Positions 17,583-28,145 of a stretch of 64,000 bases of DNA are shown here, in pieces. Position numbers and translations under genes: made by a program. The stretch's first letter is position 1; each line of letters starts with the position of its first letter. The notes beneath the pieces were generated by a model. That model did no database searches, was not told the origin of the DNA, and saw only the letters and a program-made list of their open reading frames with translations. Origin of the DNA: Sulfurospirillum tamanense (GTDB lineage Bacteria; Campylobacterota; Campylobacteria; Campylobacterales; Campylobacteraceae); contig NZ_JAFHKK010000006.1 of assembly GCF_016937535.1 (NCBI RefSeq), positions 1 to 64,000 of the forward strand, given 5' to 3'.

Positions 17583-19727
17583 ATGGCAAAAACGCGTTCT
17601 TTAGCCTCAAAAATCTTCATCCCGTTCTTGCTTGCCGGTGCTTTTGGGTTTGTTGCTTCGGTTATTTCAGGTCAATATTTCGTCAACCAAATGAAAGAAG
17701 ATGTTTACGCAAAAGAGAGGCAATCTTTGGTAATTCTTTTGCAGGAACAAATAAAAGCAAAAGATGATGTTTGGCTTACCAACGCTATGCAGTTGGCTAA
17801 AAACCACGATATTCTCACTGCATTTGGACGTCAAGACCGCGATGCGCTTGGTGACATCGTCGCAAACATTGGCCAACTTTACCGCGACAATACACCTTTT
17901 CGTGCGGTGAATGTCCACCTTTTAACCCCTGACCTGCACTCTTATTTTAAATCATGGAACCCAGAGAGTGTTGGCCAAAGCTACGCAAACTCTAAGGTTT
18001 ACCAAGAGGTCGTAAAAACCAAAAAGCCTGTGGTGGCCTTTGAAGAAGCCGCCAATGGATTGCGGTTTAAGAGCGTTTTTCCACTCATGGACGGCGATCG
18101 CTTTTTGGGGTTGTTGGATTTTGATGGAGGGATTAATAACTTTGCAGCCCCTTTAAAAAATGCAGGAATAGAGTTTTTGTATTTTTTGGACAAGTCCCAT
18201 GCAGGTTTGTTTGCCAATGCTAAAAGAGCCAAAGACAGCCATCCGCTTTCAAGCACCCAGCGCATCGATGAAGCTTTCGCCGCTTATGTTTTTAGCGATG
18301 CTTTTAGTTTGCAAGAAGCCATTACAAACCCTTACGTGGTGGATGAACAGTATTTTAGTGTAGCCTTGCCCATTGTTGACGTGGGAGGAAACACGGTAGG
18401 GTATGGATTGCTAGCTAAGTCTACACCTCAAGTTCAAGCAGAAATTACAAGCACGGCAACGATTTTGAATTACCAACTCGCTTTCATTGTGGTGTTGTTG
18501 GTTCTTGTAGTATTGTTTATGCTCTGGACAATTCATACGACAGTGATTAAGCCCATTAAAAACCTTGATAGCATTGCTAAAGAAATCTCTAAAGGCAGTG
18601 CGGACTTGACACGCCGATTGAACTTTCAAAGCAATGATGAAATTGGTGAAGCAGCAGACAGTTTTGATCATTTTTTAGACAAGGTCGAAATCATTGCCAA
18701 GGAAGCTAAAGAAGAAGCTAAGCGCGCCAAAGAAGCCACCACACAAGCCCAAAGCAGTTTTCAAAAATCAATGCTCTTTACCTCTTTGGCAAACCGTCTT
18801 GTGGGCGGGGTGATTTATGATAGTGAAGATGTACAGCAAAACCTCAATAGCAACATTGAAACCATAAAAAGCATTAATGTGGTCAATGAAAATGCCGAAC
18901 AAATCATCCACAGTGTTCAAGAGAGCACAGGGGCGATTGTTTCAAACATCAATGACATTGTGCAGATGGTACACGGCGCGCGCACAAGCTCCGAACAACT
19001 CAACCAAAACGTGGATGAGATTAGCAGTGTCATGGCGCTCATTAAAGATATTTCTGACCAAACTAACCTTTTGGCTCTTAATGCCGCCATTGAAGCGGCG
19101 CGCGCAGGTGAGCACGGGCGCGGGTTTGCTGTGGTGGCTGATGAGGTGCGAAAACTGGCCGAACGCACCCAAAAAGCGACCCAAGAAGTGGAGATGAACA
19201 TCAATGTCTTGCGCCAAAATTCCAACGCCATGCTGGAAAACAACGAGCGGGTCGAGCACTACACCACCGCCTCTTCCACGCGCCTTGAAACCTTTACACA
19301 GACTCTTAACCAGTTGATTGAGACGTCCCGACAAACCAAAGAAGAAAACGAAGCCATTACCCATGAATTGTTTGTCTCTTTGGCTAAAATCGACCACGTG
19401 ATTTACAAAACAAACGGCTATTTGGCGGTCTTTAAAGACGACAAAGAAAAAGTCATGAGCACCAGCAGCACCTGTCGTTTTGGCAAATGGTACCAAAACG
19501 AAGGAAGAGCAACCTTTGGTGAAAATGAAGTGTATGCCACTATCCAAAAGCCTCACGAAGGGGTGCATGAGAACATTGGACGGGTGTTAGAGATTATCAA
19601 AAACAACACCACTATTGAAGAAGCCAACACCATCAAAGCTTTGTTTGACGCAGCAGAAAAAGATTCCAAAACCTTATTTTCACTGCTTAACACTATCTTG
19701 GCATCCAAGCGCAAAACACGCAACTAA
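17583..19727 (+). CDS. Methyl-accepting chemotaxis protein with C-terminal CZB domain
   Basis: 714 residues. The N-terminal helix (about 12-32), a large periplasmic Cache-type sensor (about 35-295) and the second helix (about 300-320) are followed by HAMP ([16 protein letters not shown]). The signalling hairpin is intact ([39 protein letters not shown]). The tail has [20 protein letters not shown] and PHEGVHE, the His/Cys set of the CZB zinc-binding domain, so zinc or hypochlorite-type signals may modulate output. The ligand of the periplasmic domain is unknown. It lies 110 bp after the GGDEF protein gene and is probably transcribed separately. Confidence 0.92.
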   Translation: MAKTRSLASKIFIPFLLAGAFGFVASVISGQYFVNQMKEDVYAKERQSLVILLQEQIKAKDDVWLTNAMQLAKNHDILTAFGRQDRDALGDIVANIGQLYRDNTPFRAVNVHLLTPDLHSYFKSWNPESVGQSYANSKVYQEVVKTKKPVVAFEEAANGLRFKSVFPLMDGDRFLGLLDFDGGINNFAAPLKNAGIEFLYFLDKSHAGLFANAKRAKDSHPLSSTQRIDEAFAAYVFSDAFSLQEAITNPYVVDEQYFSVALPIVDVGGNTVGYGLLAKSTPQVQAEITSTATILNYQLAFIVVLLVLVVLFMLWTIHTTVIKPIKNLDSIAKEISKGSADLTRRLNFQSNDEIGEAADSFDHFLDKVEIIAKEAKEEAKRAKEATTQAQSSFQKSMLFTSLANRLVGGVIYDSEDVQQNLNSNIETIKSINVVNENAEQIIHSVQESTGAIVSNINDIVQMVHGARTSSEQLNQNVDEISSVMALIKDISDQTNLLALNAAIEAARAGEHGRGFAVVADEVRKLAERTQKATQEVEMNINVLRQNSNAMLENNERVEHYTTASSTRLETFTQTLNQLIETSRQTKEENEAITHELFVSLAKIDHVIYKTNGYLAVFKDDKEKVMSTSSTCRFGKWYQNEGRATFGENEVYATIQKPHEGVHENIGRVLEIIKNNTTIEEANTIKALFDAAEKDSKTLFSLLNTILASKRKTRN

Positions 19728-19738
19728 GCCTTACATGT

Positions 19739-19762
19739 AAAGACTCCCAAGAGGGGGTCTTT
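19739..19762 (+). terminator. Rho-independent terminator after the chemoreceptor gene
   Basis: AAAGACTCCC, loop AAGA, GGGGGTCTTT form a 10-bp stem with one G-U pair, followed by a T-rich stretch (ACTCCTCTTTTT). A TTACATGTAA palindrome (19731-19740) overlaps the foot of the stem. Confidence 0.75.
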
Positions 19763-19858
19763 ACTCCTCTTTTTACATAGTATTTTCCTATATCCAAACA
19801 CAAGCATCATTTTAGTATCATGTGTATTTGCTATGATTCCGCGTCTGCAAGGAAGTAC

Positions 19859-21592
19859 ATGAAGTTTTTAATTGATTTTTTAGAAAATGAAAACATTGAA
19901 GCCACGCAGGTTTTTTCACACCTCAAATGCTCCAAAGCCGAAGCGCTAACATTGCGCTACATGACGTCCCAGTATGTGGGCGGCACACTGGACCTTCAAG
20001 TGTGTGATGTGCTGATGGAACTTTTTGGTACCAAGGCGTATGCCCATTTGGACCATTTGCCTGTAATGAAGAGCTTGATGGATGCAGGCTGGGTGATTCA
20101 AAGCAGCTTTACGGGCCTAAAGATGGGTGAAGTGTCGAGTTTAGAGCTTTTTAACAGCGCTGTGTGCCTAAGCACTACTTTTTTAAAACTCTTGGAAGAG
20201 GGGACGCTGGAGATGATTTTGCCTGAAACAACCCCGTATGCCGATCACCTTGAGTACCTCAAAGACCAATTTTTTCGCATCGAACTGTACCAAAAACTGG
20301 GCGCAACACGTCAAAATGGCCCAGAATTTTCCCACGGATTTAACCGCCTTCAAACCACTCTTGTGATGCTAGAAGCCAAAATAGCCGAACGCATCAAGGC
20401 CACCAAAAACGATATTATCATTGAAGGATTGTTTGAAGAACACGCCCTAGAAGAGAAAGAACAAATCATCTTTTTAGCCCTTTTAAAAGAAGAATACGCA
20501 GGGGAGTTTGAAAGCTTGCGTGAGATGAATACACTGATTTCTTTGGTGAGCTATGACGATTATGAAAAAATTAAAAACCGCGCTCTTTTGGAAGATGGTT
20601 CCAAACTTGTGGAGAGCGGGTTGATTGATTACGATGAAATGCTCACGGCGTTTGGGGGTGTGGCGCGCAGTTTTTACATTCAAGAAGAGATTTTACAAAA
20701 AATCATGCACCCCGATAAAGAGAAAAAAAACAAGAAAATCAAACTCGACATGTTGGTAGAACAACAAGAAATCTTCGAGCTTATCGACCCCAAAACCTCC
20801 CTTGATGATGTGGTCATGCACCCTAAAACTAGGGAACTGATGAATACCCTTTTAAAACAAGTAGACCGCACGGTCGTGGCGCGCTTAAAAGAGTGGGGTA
20901 TCAAGAAAAACAGGCGTGGGATTGACGCGAAAGTGTTGTTGTATGGCCCTCCAGGAACAGGCAAAACCATGACGGCGGTTTCCTTGGCTAAGTCCTTGAA
21001 AAAGCGGGTGCTTAGTTTTGATTGTTCCAAGATTCTCTCCAAATACGTGGGCGAGAGCGAGCAAAACGTGCGCAAGATTTTTGACACATACAAAGAGATG
21101 TGCATCAAAACCAAAAGCGAGCCGGTATTGCTGCTGAACGAAGCGGACCAGTTTTTGAGTGCGAGAAGTGCCGATGGGGGTTCGGGTGCGGACAAGATGC
21201 ACAACCAAATGCAAAATATTTTCCTCGAGCAAATTGAGCGTTTTGAAGGCATTTTGATCGCGACAACCAACTTTTTAGAGAGCTTGGACGTGGCTTTTTC
21301 ACGACGGTTTGATTATAAAATCGCCTTTGAAAAACCCGACTTCAAACAACGTCTGGATTTGTGGCGCAGGGTGCTTCCAGAAAGCGCGGTGTATGAGGCG
21401 GATTTTAGCATCGAGACACTGGCACACTACCCTTTGAGCGGCGGGCAAATTGTGGTGGTGCTTAAAAATACAGCGCTCAAAGTTGCCGTGAAAGAAGAGC
21501 CAATTTTTACCATGGAGGATTTTATTCAAGCGATTACGAGAGAAACAAGCGGTGCTTTTGGCGAGGGGAAAACCATGGGATTTGCCCAATAA
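19859..21592 (+). CDS. AAA-family ATPase of unknown target
   Basis: About 577 residues. The N-terminal 330 residues are alpha-helical and unfamiliar. The C-terminal AAA module has Walker A LLYGPPGTGKTMTA, a Walker B variant PVLLLNEADQFL with Asn where Asp is usual, sensor 1 IATTN, and an arginine-finger segment SRRFDYKIAF. The general type is Cdc48/FtsH-like, probably a hexameric remodelling enzyme, but no protease or partner domain is present. ATG 19859 (MKFLIDFLEN) follows AAGGA; the frame from 19820 has no ribosome-binding site. It stands alone between the chemoreceptor and nuo. Confidence 0.8.
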   Translation: MKFLIDFLENENIEATQVFSHLKCSKAEALTLRYMTSQYVGGTLDLQVCDVLMELFGTKAYAHLDHLPVMKSLMDAGWVIQSSFTGLKMGEVSSLELFNSAVCLSTTFLKLLEEGTLEMILPETTPYADHLEYLKDQFFRIELYQKLGATRQNGPEFSHGFNRLQTTLVMLEAKIAERIKATKNDIIIEGLFEEHALEEKEQIIFLALLKEEYAGEFESLREMNTLISLVSYDDYEKIKNRALLEDGSKLVESGLIDYDEMLTAFGGVARSFYIQEEILQKIMHPDKEKKNKKIKLDMLVEQQEIFELIDPKTSLDDVVMHPKTRELMNTLLKQVDRTVVARLKEWGIKKNRRGIDAKVLLYGPPGTGKTMTAVSLAKSLKKRVLSFDCSKILSKYVGESEQNVRKIFDTYKEMCIKTKSEPVLLLNEADQFLSARSADGGSGADKMHNQMQNIFLEQIERFEGILIATTNFLESLDVAFSRRFDYKIAFEKPDFKQRLDLWRRVLPESAVYEADFSIETLAHYPLSGGQIVVVLKNTALKVAVKEEPIFTMEDFIQAITRETSGAFGEGKTMGFAQ

Positions 21593-21719
21593 GATAATGC
21601 CAAAAGTGTTACATGTAAGGACTATCTAAAAGAACGGGAAAAAAAGAGGACTTTTCAAAGGTTTTCTAAACCATCTTTTTTGTATATTGATTACCTTGTA
21701 CCTTATTTAAAGGATGTTT

Positions 21720-22109
21720 ATGACGCACATGGACTTTGCACACCCCTATTTTGGGGCGTTTGTGATGTTGGTTTTTGCTACGGTTATCTTTTGTGGCATT
21801 GTGTTTTTGGCCCGCACAGTGGGCAATAAATTTGCCAGAAAAGACACAGAAAAATTAAAATTATCCATTTACGAGTGTGGTCCTGAGCCCACCAAGCAAC
21901 CCAACCGCATCTCCGCTCAGTTTTACACCTTCGCCTTGTTGTTTATCTTGTTTGATATTGAGATTATTTTTATGTTTCCGTGGGCAGTGAACTTTAAAGT
22001 TCTTGGATGGTTTGGTTTTGTGGCCATGATTTTCTTTTTGGGATTACTTACCATCGGCTTTTTGTATGAATGGAAAAAAGGAGCGCTTGAATGGCACAGC
22101 ATCAAGTAG
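21720..22109 (+). CDS. nuoA: NADH-quinone oxidoreductase subunit A
   Basis: About 129 residues and three membrane helices; part of the membrane arm at the junction with the peripheral arm of complex I. The loop [40 protein letters not shown] contains the family's conserved Cys and the acidic DIE motif. ATG 21720 is chosen over ATG 21714 because AAAGG is then 6 nt upstream. First gene of the nuo operon; its end overlaps nuoB by 19 nt. Confidence 0.96.
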   Translation: MTHMDFAHPYFGAFVMLVFATVIFCGIVFLARTVGNKFARKDTEKLKLSIYECGPEPTKQPNRISAQFYTFALLFILFDIEIIFMFPWAVNFKVLGWFGFVAMIFFLGLLTIGFLYEWKKGALEWHSIK

Positions 22110-22600
22110 AGTATTTAAACAGTGGCGGGCTTCCCATTGCCCTCACTTCGGTAGATAAATTGGTCCAATGGGGGCGTAGTAACTCCGTGTGGGCACTGAG
22201 CTACGGCTTGGCGTGTTGTGCCATTGAAATGATGGCCGCAGGGGGCAGTCGCTATGACTTTGACCGTTTTGGTACTATCTTTCGTGCCAGTCCTAGACAC
22301 TCGGACGTGATGATTATCGCAGGGACACTCACGAAAAAACACGCCGAATTTACAAGACGTTTGTACGACCAAATGGCAGAGCCCAAGTGGGTCATCAGTA
22401 TGGGAAGCTGTGCCAACACGGGCGGCATGTTTAACACCTACTCTACGGTTCAAGGAGTAGACCGCATCATTCCTGTGGATATTTACCTTCCCGGATGCGC
22501 CCCGCGCCCTGAAACCTTGCAGTACGCCTTAATGTTGTTGCAAAAAAAGATTCGACGGCAAGGGGCTAACCGCAAACAAGCCCTTAAAAGGTTGGTCTAA
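22091..22600 (+). CDS. nuoB: NADH-quinone oxidoreductase subunit B
   Basis: 169 residues. Carries Fe-S cluster N2, the last electron carrier before quinone: [13 protein letters not shown] supplies the tandem cysteines, with further ligands in MGSCANTGG and [15 protein letters not shown] site precedes the ATG, which lies inside the end of nuoA; the stop overlaps the nuoC start (TAATG). Confidence 0.97.
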   Translation: MAQHQVEYLNSGGLPIALTSVDKLVQWGRSNSVWALSYGLACCAIEMMAAGGSRYDFDRFGTIFRASPRHSDVMIIAGTLTKKHAEFTRRLYDQMAEPKWVISMGSCANTGGMFNTYSTVQGVDRIIPVDIYLPGCAPRPETLQYALMLLQKKIRRQGANRKQALKRLV

Positions 22601-23394
22601 TGCGACGCTATCAAGACAAACACAATGTGCAAAAACAAGCCTACTACACCGACCGTTTTAACGTGCAACCTTCCCTTCCACGCTTTGAAGTAACGGAAGA
22701 TTCTCCCTTTAACGCTACTCTTTTACATGTAAAGGGCTTGGTGGATGTGTTAGAGGCTTATGTGGAAGCAGGTCAGTTGGTGGTATGGGTAACACCCAAG
22801 GCAAACGTGAGTGCGCTGAAAGCTTTTAAAACAGCAGGGTATGAAAACCTTAGTGAAATGAGTGCAGTAGATTTTATCGCCCAAAAGGGCGGTTTTGAAG
22901 TGTTTTATCAGCTGCTATCCATGGAAAAACATGAGCGTGCCAGAGTGAAGTGTTTTGTGCCCCAGGGAGAAACCTTGCATAGCGTAACCGAGGTGTACAA
23001 AAGTGCCAACTGGTCAGAGCGGGAAATGTACGACATGTTCGGGATTTTACTTGAAAACCATCCTTACATGAAACGGCTGTTGATGCCCGATGATTGGCAA
23101 GGGCATCCGCTTCTTAAAACCTACCCTCTCCAGGGGGATGAAGCGGCGCAATGGTACGAAATCGACACCATTTTTGGCAAAGAGTACCGCGAAGTGGTTG
23201 GTCCAGAAAACCGTGACCCCGCGCGTGTAGATGCGCGCAATACGGTTGATTTTTCTCGCATTGGTCATGAGGTTGAAGCAGGCGCACCTTACAGTGCGAC
23301 GCCTACTGCCCAAGAGTACCAAGAAAAAGGCGGCATCGCTGTGGTGAGTAAAATCACTAAAGAGAAAGCAAAGACCTTGAAAGAGAGGCCCTAA
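22600..23394 (+). CDS. nuoC: NADH-quinone oxidoreductase subunit C
   Basis: 264 residues of the 30-kDa subunit in the peripheral arm, separate from NuoD. The signature [41 protein letters not shown] is intact. The C-terminal tail of about 60 residues is less typical. A TTACATGTAA copy at 22733-22742 reads LHVK. Confidence 0.95.
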   Translation: MRRYQDKHNVQKQAYYTDRFNVQPSLPRFEVTEDSPFNATLLHVKGLVDVLEAYVEAGQLVVWVTPKANVSALKAFKTAGYENLSEMSAVDFIAQKGGFEVFYQLLSMEKHERARVKCFVPQGETLHSVTEVYKSANWSEREMYDMFGILLENHPYMKRLLMPDDWQGHPLLKTYPLQGDEAAQWYEIDTIFGKEYREVVGPENRDPARVDARNTVDFSRIGHEVEAGAPYSATPTAQEYQEKGGIAVVSKITKEKAKTLKERP

Positions 23395-23396
23395 AT

Positions 23397-24629
23397 ATGG
23401 AAAATCAATCCCCCAATAGACTGCGACCCTTTTTTGAAAACATCGCCTTTGAGCGCGAAGACAACCGCATGGTTATCAACATGGGGCCTCAGCACCCTTC
23501 TGCCCACGGCCAATTGCGCCTTATTTTGGAGTTGGATGGCGAAATGATTACCAAAGCCGTTCCTTGTGTGGGCTACATGCACCGAGGCATGGAGAAAATG
23601 GCTGAAAACATGATTTATAATGAGTTTTTGCCCACCACAGACCGCATGGATTATGTGGCGGCTTCTTCCACTAACTACGGCTTTGCTTTGGCAGTAGAAA
23701 AACTTTTAGACATCCAAGCTCCAAGGCGCGCAGAGGTGATTCGTACGATGCTTTTAGAGCTCAATCGCCTTACCTCTCACTTGCTATGGTTGGCAACTCA
23801 CGCCCTAGACGTAGGGGCGATGACTATCTTTTTGTATGCCTTTCGGGAGCGTGAGTACATCTTGGACCTCATTGAAGATTACTGTGGCGCGCGCCTTACG
23901 CATTCGGCTGTTCGCATCGGAGGCGTTCCGCTGGATTTGCCTGAGGGGTGGACAGCAAAATTAGCCGCGTTTTGTGAAAAATTTCCTAGCGATATTGACG
24001 ATTACGAGGGGCTTTTGACTAAAAATCGCATCTGGAAAATGCGCCTTGAAGGTGTAGGTGTGGTGACACCTGAACAAGCTAAAAGTTGGGGTTGTACAGG
24101 GGTGATTTTGCGGGGGTCTGGCGTAGAGTGGGATATTCGAAAAGAAGAACCTTATGCGCTGTACGAAGAGCTAGATTTTGACGTGCCTGTGGCCAAAGAG
24201 GGCGACAGTTATGCCCGCTATTTGGTCTACATGGAAGAGATGCGCCAAAGCACACGAATGCTGAAGCAACTCATCCGCCTCTACCAAGAGAGCGAGCCAG
24301 GCATTATGGCCCACGCCCCTCGGTACCTTAGCGCTCCTAAAGAGCAAATCATGACCCAAAATTACGCCCTTATGCAACACTTTGTGTTGGTGACACAAGG
24401 AATGCGCCCCCCTAAAGGCGAAGTGTATGTGGCAACAGAATCCCCTAAAGGGGAACTTGGTTTTTACATCAATTCTCAGGGCGATCCCTATCCGTATCGT
24501 CTCAAAGTGCGCGCACCCAGTTTTTTCCATTGCGCCTTTTATCAAGAATGGATGGTAGGGCTATATTTGGCGGATGTGGTAACCATCCTTGGAAATTCGA
24601 ACATTATTTTGGGCGAAATCGACCGATAG
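23397..24629 (+). CDS. nuoD: NADH-quinone oxidoreductase subunit D
   Basis: 410 residues, the 49-kDa subunit that lines the quinone site with NuoB. Recognisable segments are [41 protein letters not shown] and the C-terminal [25 protein letters not shown] precedes ATG 23397. Confidence 0.97.
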   Translation: MENQSPNRLRPFFENIAFEREDNRMVINMGPQHPSAHGQLRLILELDGEMITKAVPCVGYMHRGMEKMAENMIYNEFLPTTDRMDYVAASSTNYGFALAVEKLLDIQAPRRAEVIRTMLLELNRLTSHLLWLATHALDVGAMTIFLYAFREREYILDLIEDYCGARLTHSAVRIGGVPLDLPEGWTAKLAAFCEKFPSDIDDYEGLLTKNRIWKMRLEGVGVVTPEQAKSWGCTGVILRGSGVEWDIRKEEPYALYEELDFDVPVAKEGDSYARYLVYMEEMRQSTRMLKQLIRLYQESEPGIMAHAPRYLSAPKEQIMTQNYALMQHFVLVTQGMRPPKGEVYVATESPKGELGFYINSQGDPYPYRLKVRAPSFFHCAFYQEWMVGLYLADVVTILGNSNIILGEIDR

Positions 24630-24637
24630 GAGAGGGA

Positions 24638-24868
24638 ATGCAACGCTATGATTTACGACACTTAAAAGACGATTTTTACCCACGCATGGAGGCGATTTTA
24701 GACGAAATAGCGCCCGAAGAGGTGGCCATTTTTATGTTTGAAGTGGGGGATTTTTCACCCGTGCAAAAAAGTGCAGACGTGGTGAAATCTTTGGGGCATG
24801 AACTCATGAATTCGTTGAAGTTTAACGAAGTAGATTGGACGATTGTCGTCAAGAAAAAAGTGAGCTAG
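24638..24868 (+). CDS. Small subunit in the NuoE position (Cj1575/HP1264-like)
   Basis: 76 residues, acidic and soluble, in the place where nuoE sits in other bacteria. It has none of the [2Fe-2S] cysteines of NuoE. Campylobacter jejuni and Helicobacter pylori carry a comparable small unrelated protein here. It is thought to help their complex I accept electrons from a donor other than NADH, such as flavodoxin or ferredoxin. ATG 24638 follows AGGAGAGG; the longer frame from 24530 overlaps nuoD and is rejected. Confidence 0.82.
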   Translation: MQRYDLRHLKDDFYPRMEAILDEIAPEEVAIFMFEVGDFSPVQKSADVVKSLGHELMNSLKFNEVDWTIVVKKKVS

Positions 24869-24869
24869 G

Positions 24870-25685
24870 ATGAAGATAATGAAACTCTCAGAAGCACTGC
24901 ATCACCTTGGGGTGCCTTTGGAAACGTTTGTGCCTCAGCATGCAGATAAGGTGCTTTTGTTTGGCACGCTTATCGGGCGTGACGATGCCTTTTTGCTTGA
25001 TAGGGTGATGGACTCAGGACTTCCTTTTGTGGCACTTTCAGCCTTGGAAGACTCGCGGCTTGGACGTTTTTACAAATACGAGGCAGGGACAGAAGAGGGA
25101 GTGCTTGGCATTCTCACTAAGGCGCTTTATCAAGGCTCAGATGCTTCTCTTGAGCGGTTTTTTGAAGAACTTGATGAGGGGTATTTGAGTGCTGAATGTA
25201 ATTTAGGCGAAGAAGAAGCACTTGAGTTGGCCCAAACACTACAAGAAAAGCGTGTTGTGTGTGTGTTGGGCGCAGATTTGGAACACCATTTTCATGCTCC
25301 TGCTCTTGCCCAGTGGCTAAAGCTTCTTTCTCATGTTGCGAGAATCTCTTATGTTATGGCAGGACACAATGCTACCCTAGCGCAACCCCTTCCACTTGAG
25401 CTACCTCAGGCGCCAGACGTGTTGGAGAGTTTTGATGGGACGGTGACTTATGCGTGCCCTGCGTTAAATAACGAGGAGGCATCACAGCTTTTGGGTTCAC
25501 GCCAATTTGGAGTTGCTGCGAAAGTTAAAAATGGAGATAGGGTTGAGATACACAATGCCTTGGGGGTGCAGGTGCGGACTTTTTGCATGGATGAAACTAT
25601 GAAAGGCACAGTGGCCTTGTTGCCCTACGCCCATGTTCCTGAACATTTTCGTTATGCGCACTCTACAATCAAGCAAGTAGGATAG
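24870..25685 (+). CDS. Subunit in the NuoF position (Cj1574/HP1265-like)
   Basis: 271 residues without the NADH, FMN or Fe-S motifs of NuoF, so it is not a NADH-binding subunit. Its position between the small E-position gene and nuoG matches the Campylobacter/Helicobacter arrangement. Sequence is mostly soluble and acidic; VCVLGADLEHHFHAPALAQWL is a notable segment. ATG 24870 has AGG directly before it; ATG 24879 (MKLSEALHHL) is an equally good start. Predicted to dock an alternative electron donor to complex I; the role in this organism is inference. Confidence 0.8.
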   Translation: MKIMKLSEALHHLGVPLETFVPQHADKVLLFGTLIGRDDAFLLDRVMDSGLPFVALSALEDSRLGRFYKYEAGTEEGVLGILTKALYQGSDASLERFFEELDEGYLSAECNLGEEEALELAQTLQEKRVVCVLGADLEHHFHAPALAQWLKLLSHVARISYVMAGHNATLAQPLPLELPQAPDVLESFDGTVTYACPALNNEEASQLLGSRQFGVAAKVKNGDRVEIHNALGVQVRTFCMDETMKGTVALLPYAHVPEHFRYAHSTIKQVG

Positions 25686-25688
25686 CCA

Positions 25689-28145
25689 ATGATTACAATT
25701 ACAATTGACCAAATCCCTTGTCAAGCAACAGAAGGGGAGTTTGTTTTAAATGTCGCACGACGCAACCGCATTTTTATTCCTGCGCTGTGTTATATCAGCG
25801 GATGTTCGCCCACATTGGCCTGTCGCTTATGCTTGGTGGATGTTGATGGCAAACGTGCGTATGCGTGCAATGCTAAAGCCAAAGAAGGCATGAATGTTAT
25901 AACAAAAACCGAAGAGATTGAGGCCGAGCGCAAGGCCATCATGCAAGTGTATGACATTAATCATCCTCTTGAATGCGGCGTGTGTGACCAAAGTGGGGAG
26001 TGTGAGCTTCAAAACTACACCCTTGAAATGGGCGTAGACCACCAAGCCTTTGCTATTCAAGATACTCACCGCCCTGCCAAAACATGGGGAAAGATTCATT
26101 ATGATCCTTCTTTGTGTATCGTGTGTGAACGGTGCATCACCGTGTGTAAAGATAAAATCGGAGAAGCGGCCCTTAAGACCGTTCCGCGCGGCGGTGAGCC
26201 ACTGGATAAAGAGTGGAAAGAAAAAGTCCCCAAAGATGCCTTTGCCATGTGGAATAAACTGCAAAAATCCCTCATCGGACCCACGCAAGGTGAAACCCTT
26301 TCGTGTACGTTTTGTGGGGAATGTACGGCCGTGTGTCCTGTGGGAGCGTTGGTGGGAACAGACTTTCAGTACCGCGCAAATGCGTGGGAGCTTACAAGAA
26401 TCCCTGCGTCTAACCCCCATAGTAGCGATTGTGCGCTGTTGTATTATGAAGTGAGACACAAAAGCATCCAACACCCGCAAGAGACCATTTACCGTGTCAC
26501 GAATGATATTCATTTTGGCACCTTAAGCGGCGCAGCGCGTTACGGGTATGATTTTGAAAACACGGTGGTGACAAAAGACCAAGAGGCTTTTAAGAGTGTT
26601 GTGCATGCCTTGCAAAGTGGAGAACTAAAAACCGTACGGTTTAATAGCTTTATCACCAATGAAGAAGCCTTTATCTTACAAAAACTCAAAGAAAAACTGG
26701 GTCTTCGCCTCGTGAATCCCGATGCCAAAGCGTACCAAGATTTTTTAGCAGGATTTGCAAGTGCGAGCGGAAAAAGCCTTTATGGTGCCACCCTTGAAAC
26801 CCTCGCCCAGAGTGATTTTATCGTTTCTGTGGGAACGGCCCTTAAAACCGACGCGCCCAACGCGGGTTATGCGCTAAATAATGCCCTGACGATGAATAAA
26901 GGCGCTGGCATTTATTTCCACCCTGTGCCTGACGTGGTAGTTTCAGGGTATTCCAAAAATATGTTAAGCGTGACCCATAAGGTCGGAAGCGAAGAAGCCG
27001 TACTGATGTGGTTGCTTGGCCGTTTTGGAAGAGAGATGCCTGCCTCCATAGCAAATATGCTGGAGGGCTTTTTAGTCAAGGGCACCAAAGAAGTGAGTGA
27101 GGTTGTCAAGGAAGTTGTCACAGAAACGGTGGTTGATGAGGCAACGGGCGAGAGTAAAGAGGTTGAAAAGAGTGTTACTAAGACCGTGACAAAGACCGTA
27201 GAAGTAACACAAAACACCTTATGGGAAACCATGGGGGTAGAAGATTTGGATGAGAGTATCCAAAAGCTTTTAGAGAAAAAAGAACGCTTTAGCCTGATTG
27301 CAGGGGAAGACCTTTATGCCCACCCGCGCGCCAAAGAACTGAGCAAACTCTTGGGGCTTATCGCGAGGTATACCCCTTTTGAGGTGATGCTCATCCCTTC
27401 ACAAACCAATACGTTAGGCGTCGCTTTGTTGTGTGAACTAGACGAAGTCAAAGAAGGCAAAGTGCTTGGCTATAACGAAAAAGGCGACATAGTACTCAGT
27501 GCTCTAGGCAAAGGAACCTTAGACATGCCTGCCCTTAACCAACAAGAAGGCACGTTTACCAACATGGACAAGCGCGTTGTGCCCACTAATGTTGCCCTTC
27601 CTTATCATGGGTATTGCCTCAATGATGTGGCCAGTGCTCTTGGGATTCAAGCGGCGTTAACGGTAGATTATACCGAGCAATTGCCCCAAGATAAAGGGTA
27701 CGAAGCAAGACCTTTTGACACGCTGCCCAATTGTTTTGCCAATGATGGCACACAGCTTCGGGGGTATTGTTTACATGTAAGCGAATGCACGCCTAAAGAG
27801 GAGCTTTCCCCTTTACATGTAAGCGCGCTTGATGAGAGTTTGGTGTACCGTGCGAACCCTGTGCACCAGTTTAGTCCCTTTACTAACAAAGCCCACCAAC
27901 TGAACGAAGCAGGAGCCTTGTATGTCTCTTTGGCGTTTTTAGAAGCCAAGGGGTGGAAAGACGGGCAAATGGTAAAACTAACAAATAAAGAGGGACACAC
28001 GTTAGTAGTGGCAATGAAAGCCGACCCTTTATGGGAGGGTATGATTCCTTATCTGCCCACCTTTGACACCAAGCTTGAAACGGCACCGTTTTTTACAGGA
28101 TACCGTTTTGCGCAGGTAACGTTTGAAGGAGTGAGCCATGAGTAG
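25689..28145 (+). CDS. nuoG: NADH-quinone oxidoreductase subunit G
   Basis: 818 residues. N-terminal [2Fe-2S] motif LCYISGCSPTLACRLC with a later Cys in AYACNAKA, then the His-containing cluster motif HPLECGVCDQSGEC, then two 4Fe-4S motifs (CIVCERCITVC and CTFCGECTAVC). The molybdopterin-like domain follows. An insertion of about 45 residues rich in Val, Thr, Lys and Glu (about residues 464-510, including VTKTVTKTVEV) interrupts it and looks like a low-complexity linker. Two TTACATGTAA copies 42 bp apart (27771, 27813) both read LHVS. Overlaps nuoH by 8 nt. Confidence 0.95.
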   Translation: MITITIDQIPCQATEGEFVLNVARRNRIFIPALCYISGCSPTLACRLCLVDVDGKRAYACNAKAKEGMNVITKTEEIEAERKAIMQVYDINHPLECGVCDQSGECELQNYTLEMGVDHQAFAIQDTHRPAKTWGKIHYDPSLCIVCERCITVCKDKIGEAALKTVPRGGEPLDKEWKEKVPKDAFAMWNKLQKSLIGPTQGETLSCTFCGECTAVCPVGALVGTDFQYRANAWELTRIPASNPHSSDCALLYYEVRHKSIQHPQETIYRVTNDIHFGTLSGAARYGYDFENTVVTKDQEAFKSVVHALQSGELKTVRFNSFITNEEAFILQKLKEKLGLRLVNPDAKAYQDFLAGFASASGKSLYGATLETLAQSDFIVSVGTALKTDAPNAGYALNNALTMNKGAGIYFHPVPDVVVSGYSKNMLSVTHKVGSEEAVLMWLLGRFGREMPASIANMLEGFLVKGTKEVSEVVKEVVTETVVDEATGESKEVEKSVTKTVTKTVEVTQNTLWETMGVEDLDESIQKLLEKKERFSLIAGEDLYAHPRAKELSKLLGLIARYTPFEVMLIPSQTNTLGVALLCELDEVKEGKVLGYNEKGDIVLSALGKGTLDMPALNQQEGTFTNMDKRVVPTNVALPYHGYCLNDVASALGIQAALTVDYTEQLPQDKGYEARPFDTLPNCFANDGTQLRGYCLHVSECTPKEELSPLHVSALDESLVYRANPVHQFSPFTNKAHQLNEAGALYVSLAFLEAKGWKDGQMVKLTNKEGHTLVVAMKADPLWEGMIPYLPTFDTKLETAPFFTGYRFAQVTFEGVSHE

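Noticed and set aside
18942-19568. 208-codon open frame on the minus strand
   Set aside because: It is antisense to the highly conserved signalling domain of the chemoreceptor gene and encodes no recognisable protein.
20680-21270. 196-codon minus-strand frame
   Set aside because: Antisense to the AAA ATPase core; composition is that of a shadow frame.
24530-24637. Upstream extension of the E-position subunit
   Set aside because: It overlaps the end of nuoD in another frame; AGGAGAGG directly before ATG 24638 marks the true start.
25827-26513. 228-codon open frame on the minus strand
   Set aside because: Antisense to the Fe-S region of nuoG, whose motifs are intact; the minus frame has no motif or ribosome-binding site.
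27080-27220. Frameshift or foreign insertion in nuoG
   Set aside because: The frame stays open and the flanking domain continues on both sides, so it is an in-frame low-complexity insertion.
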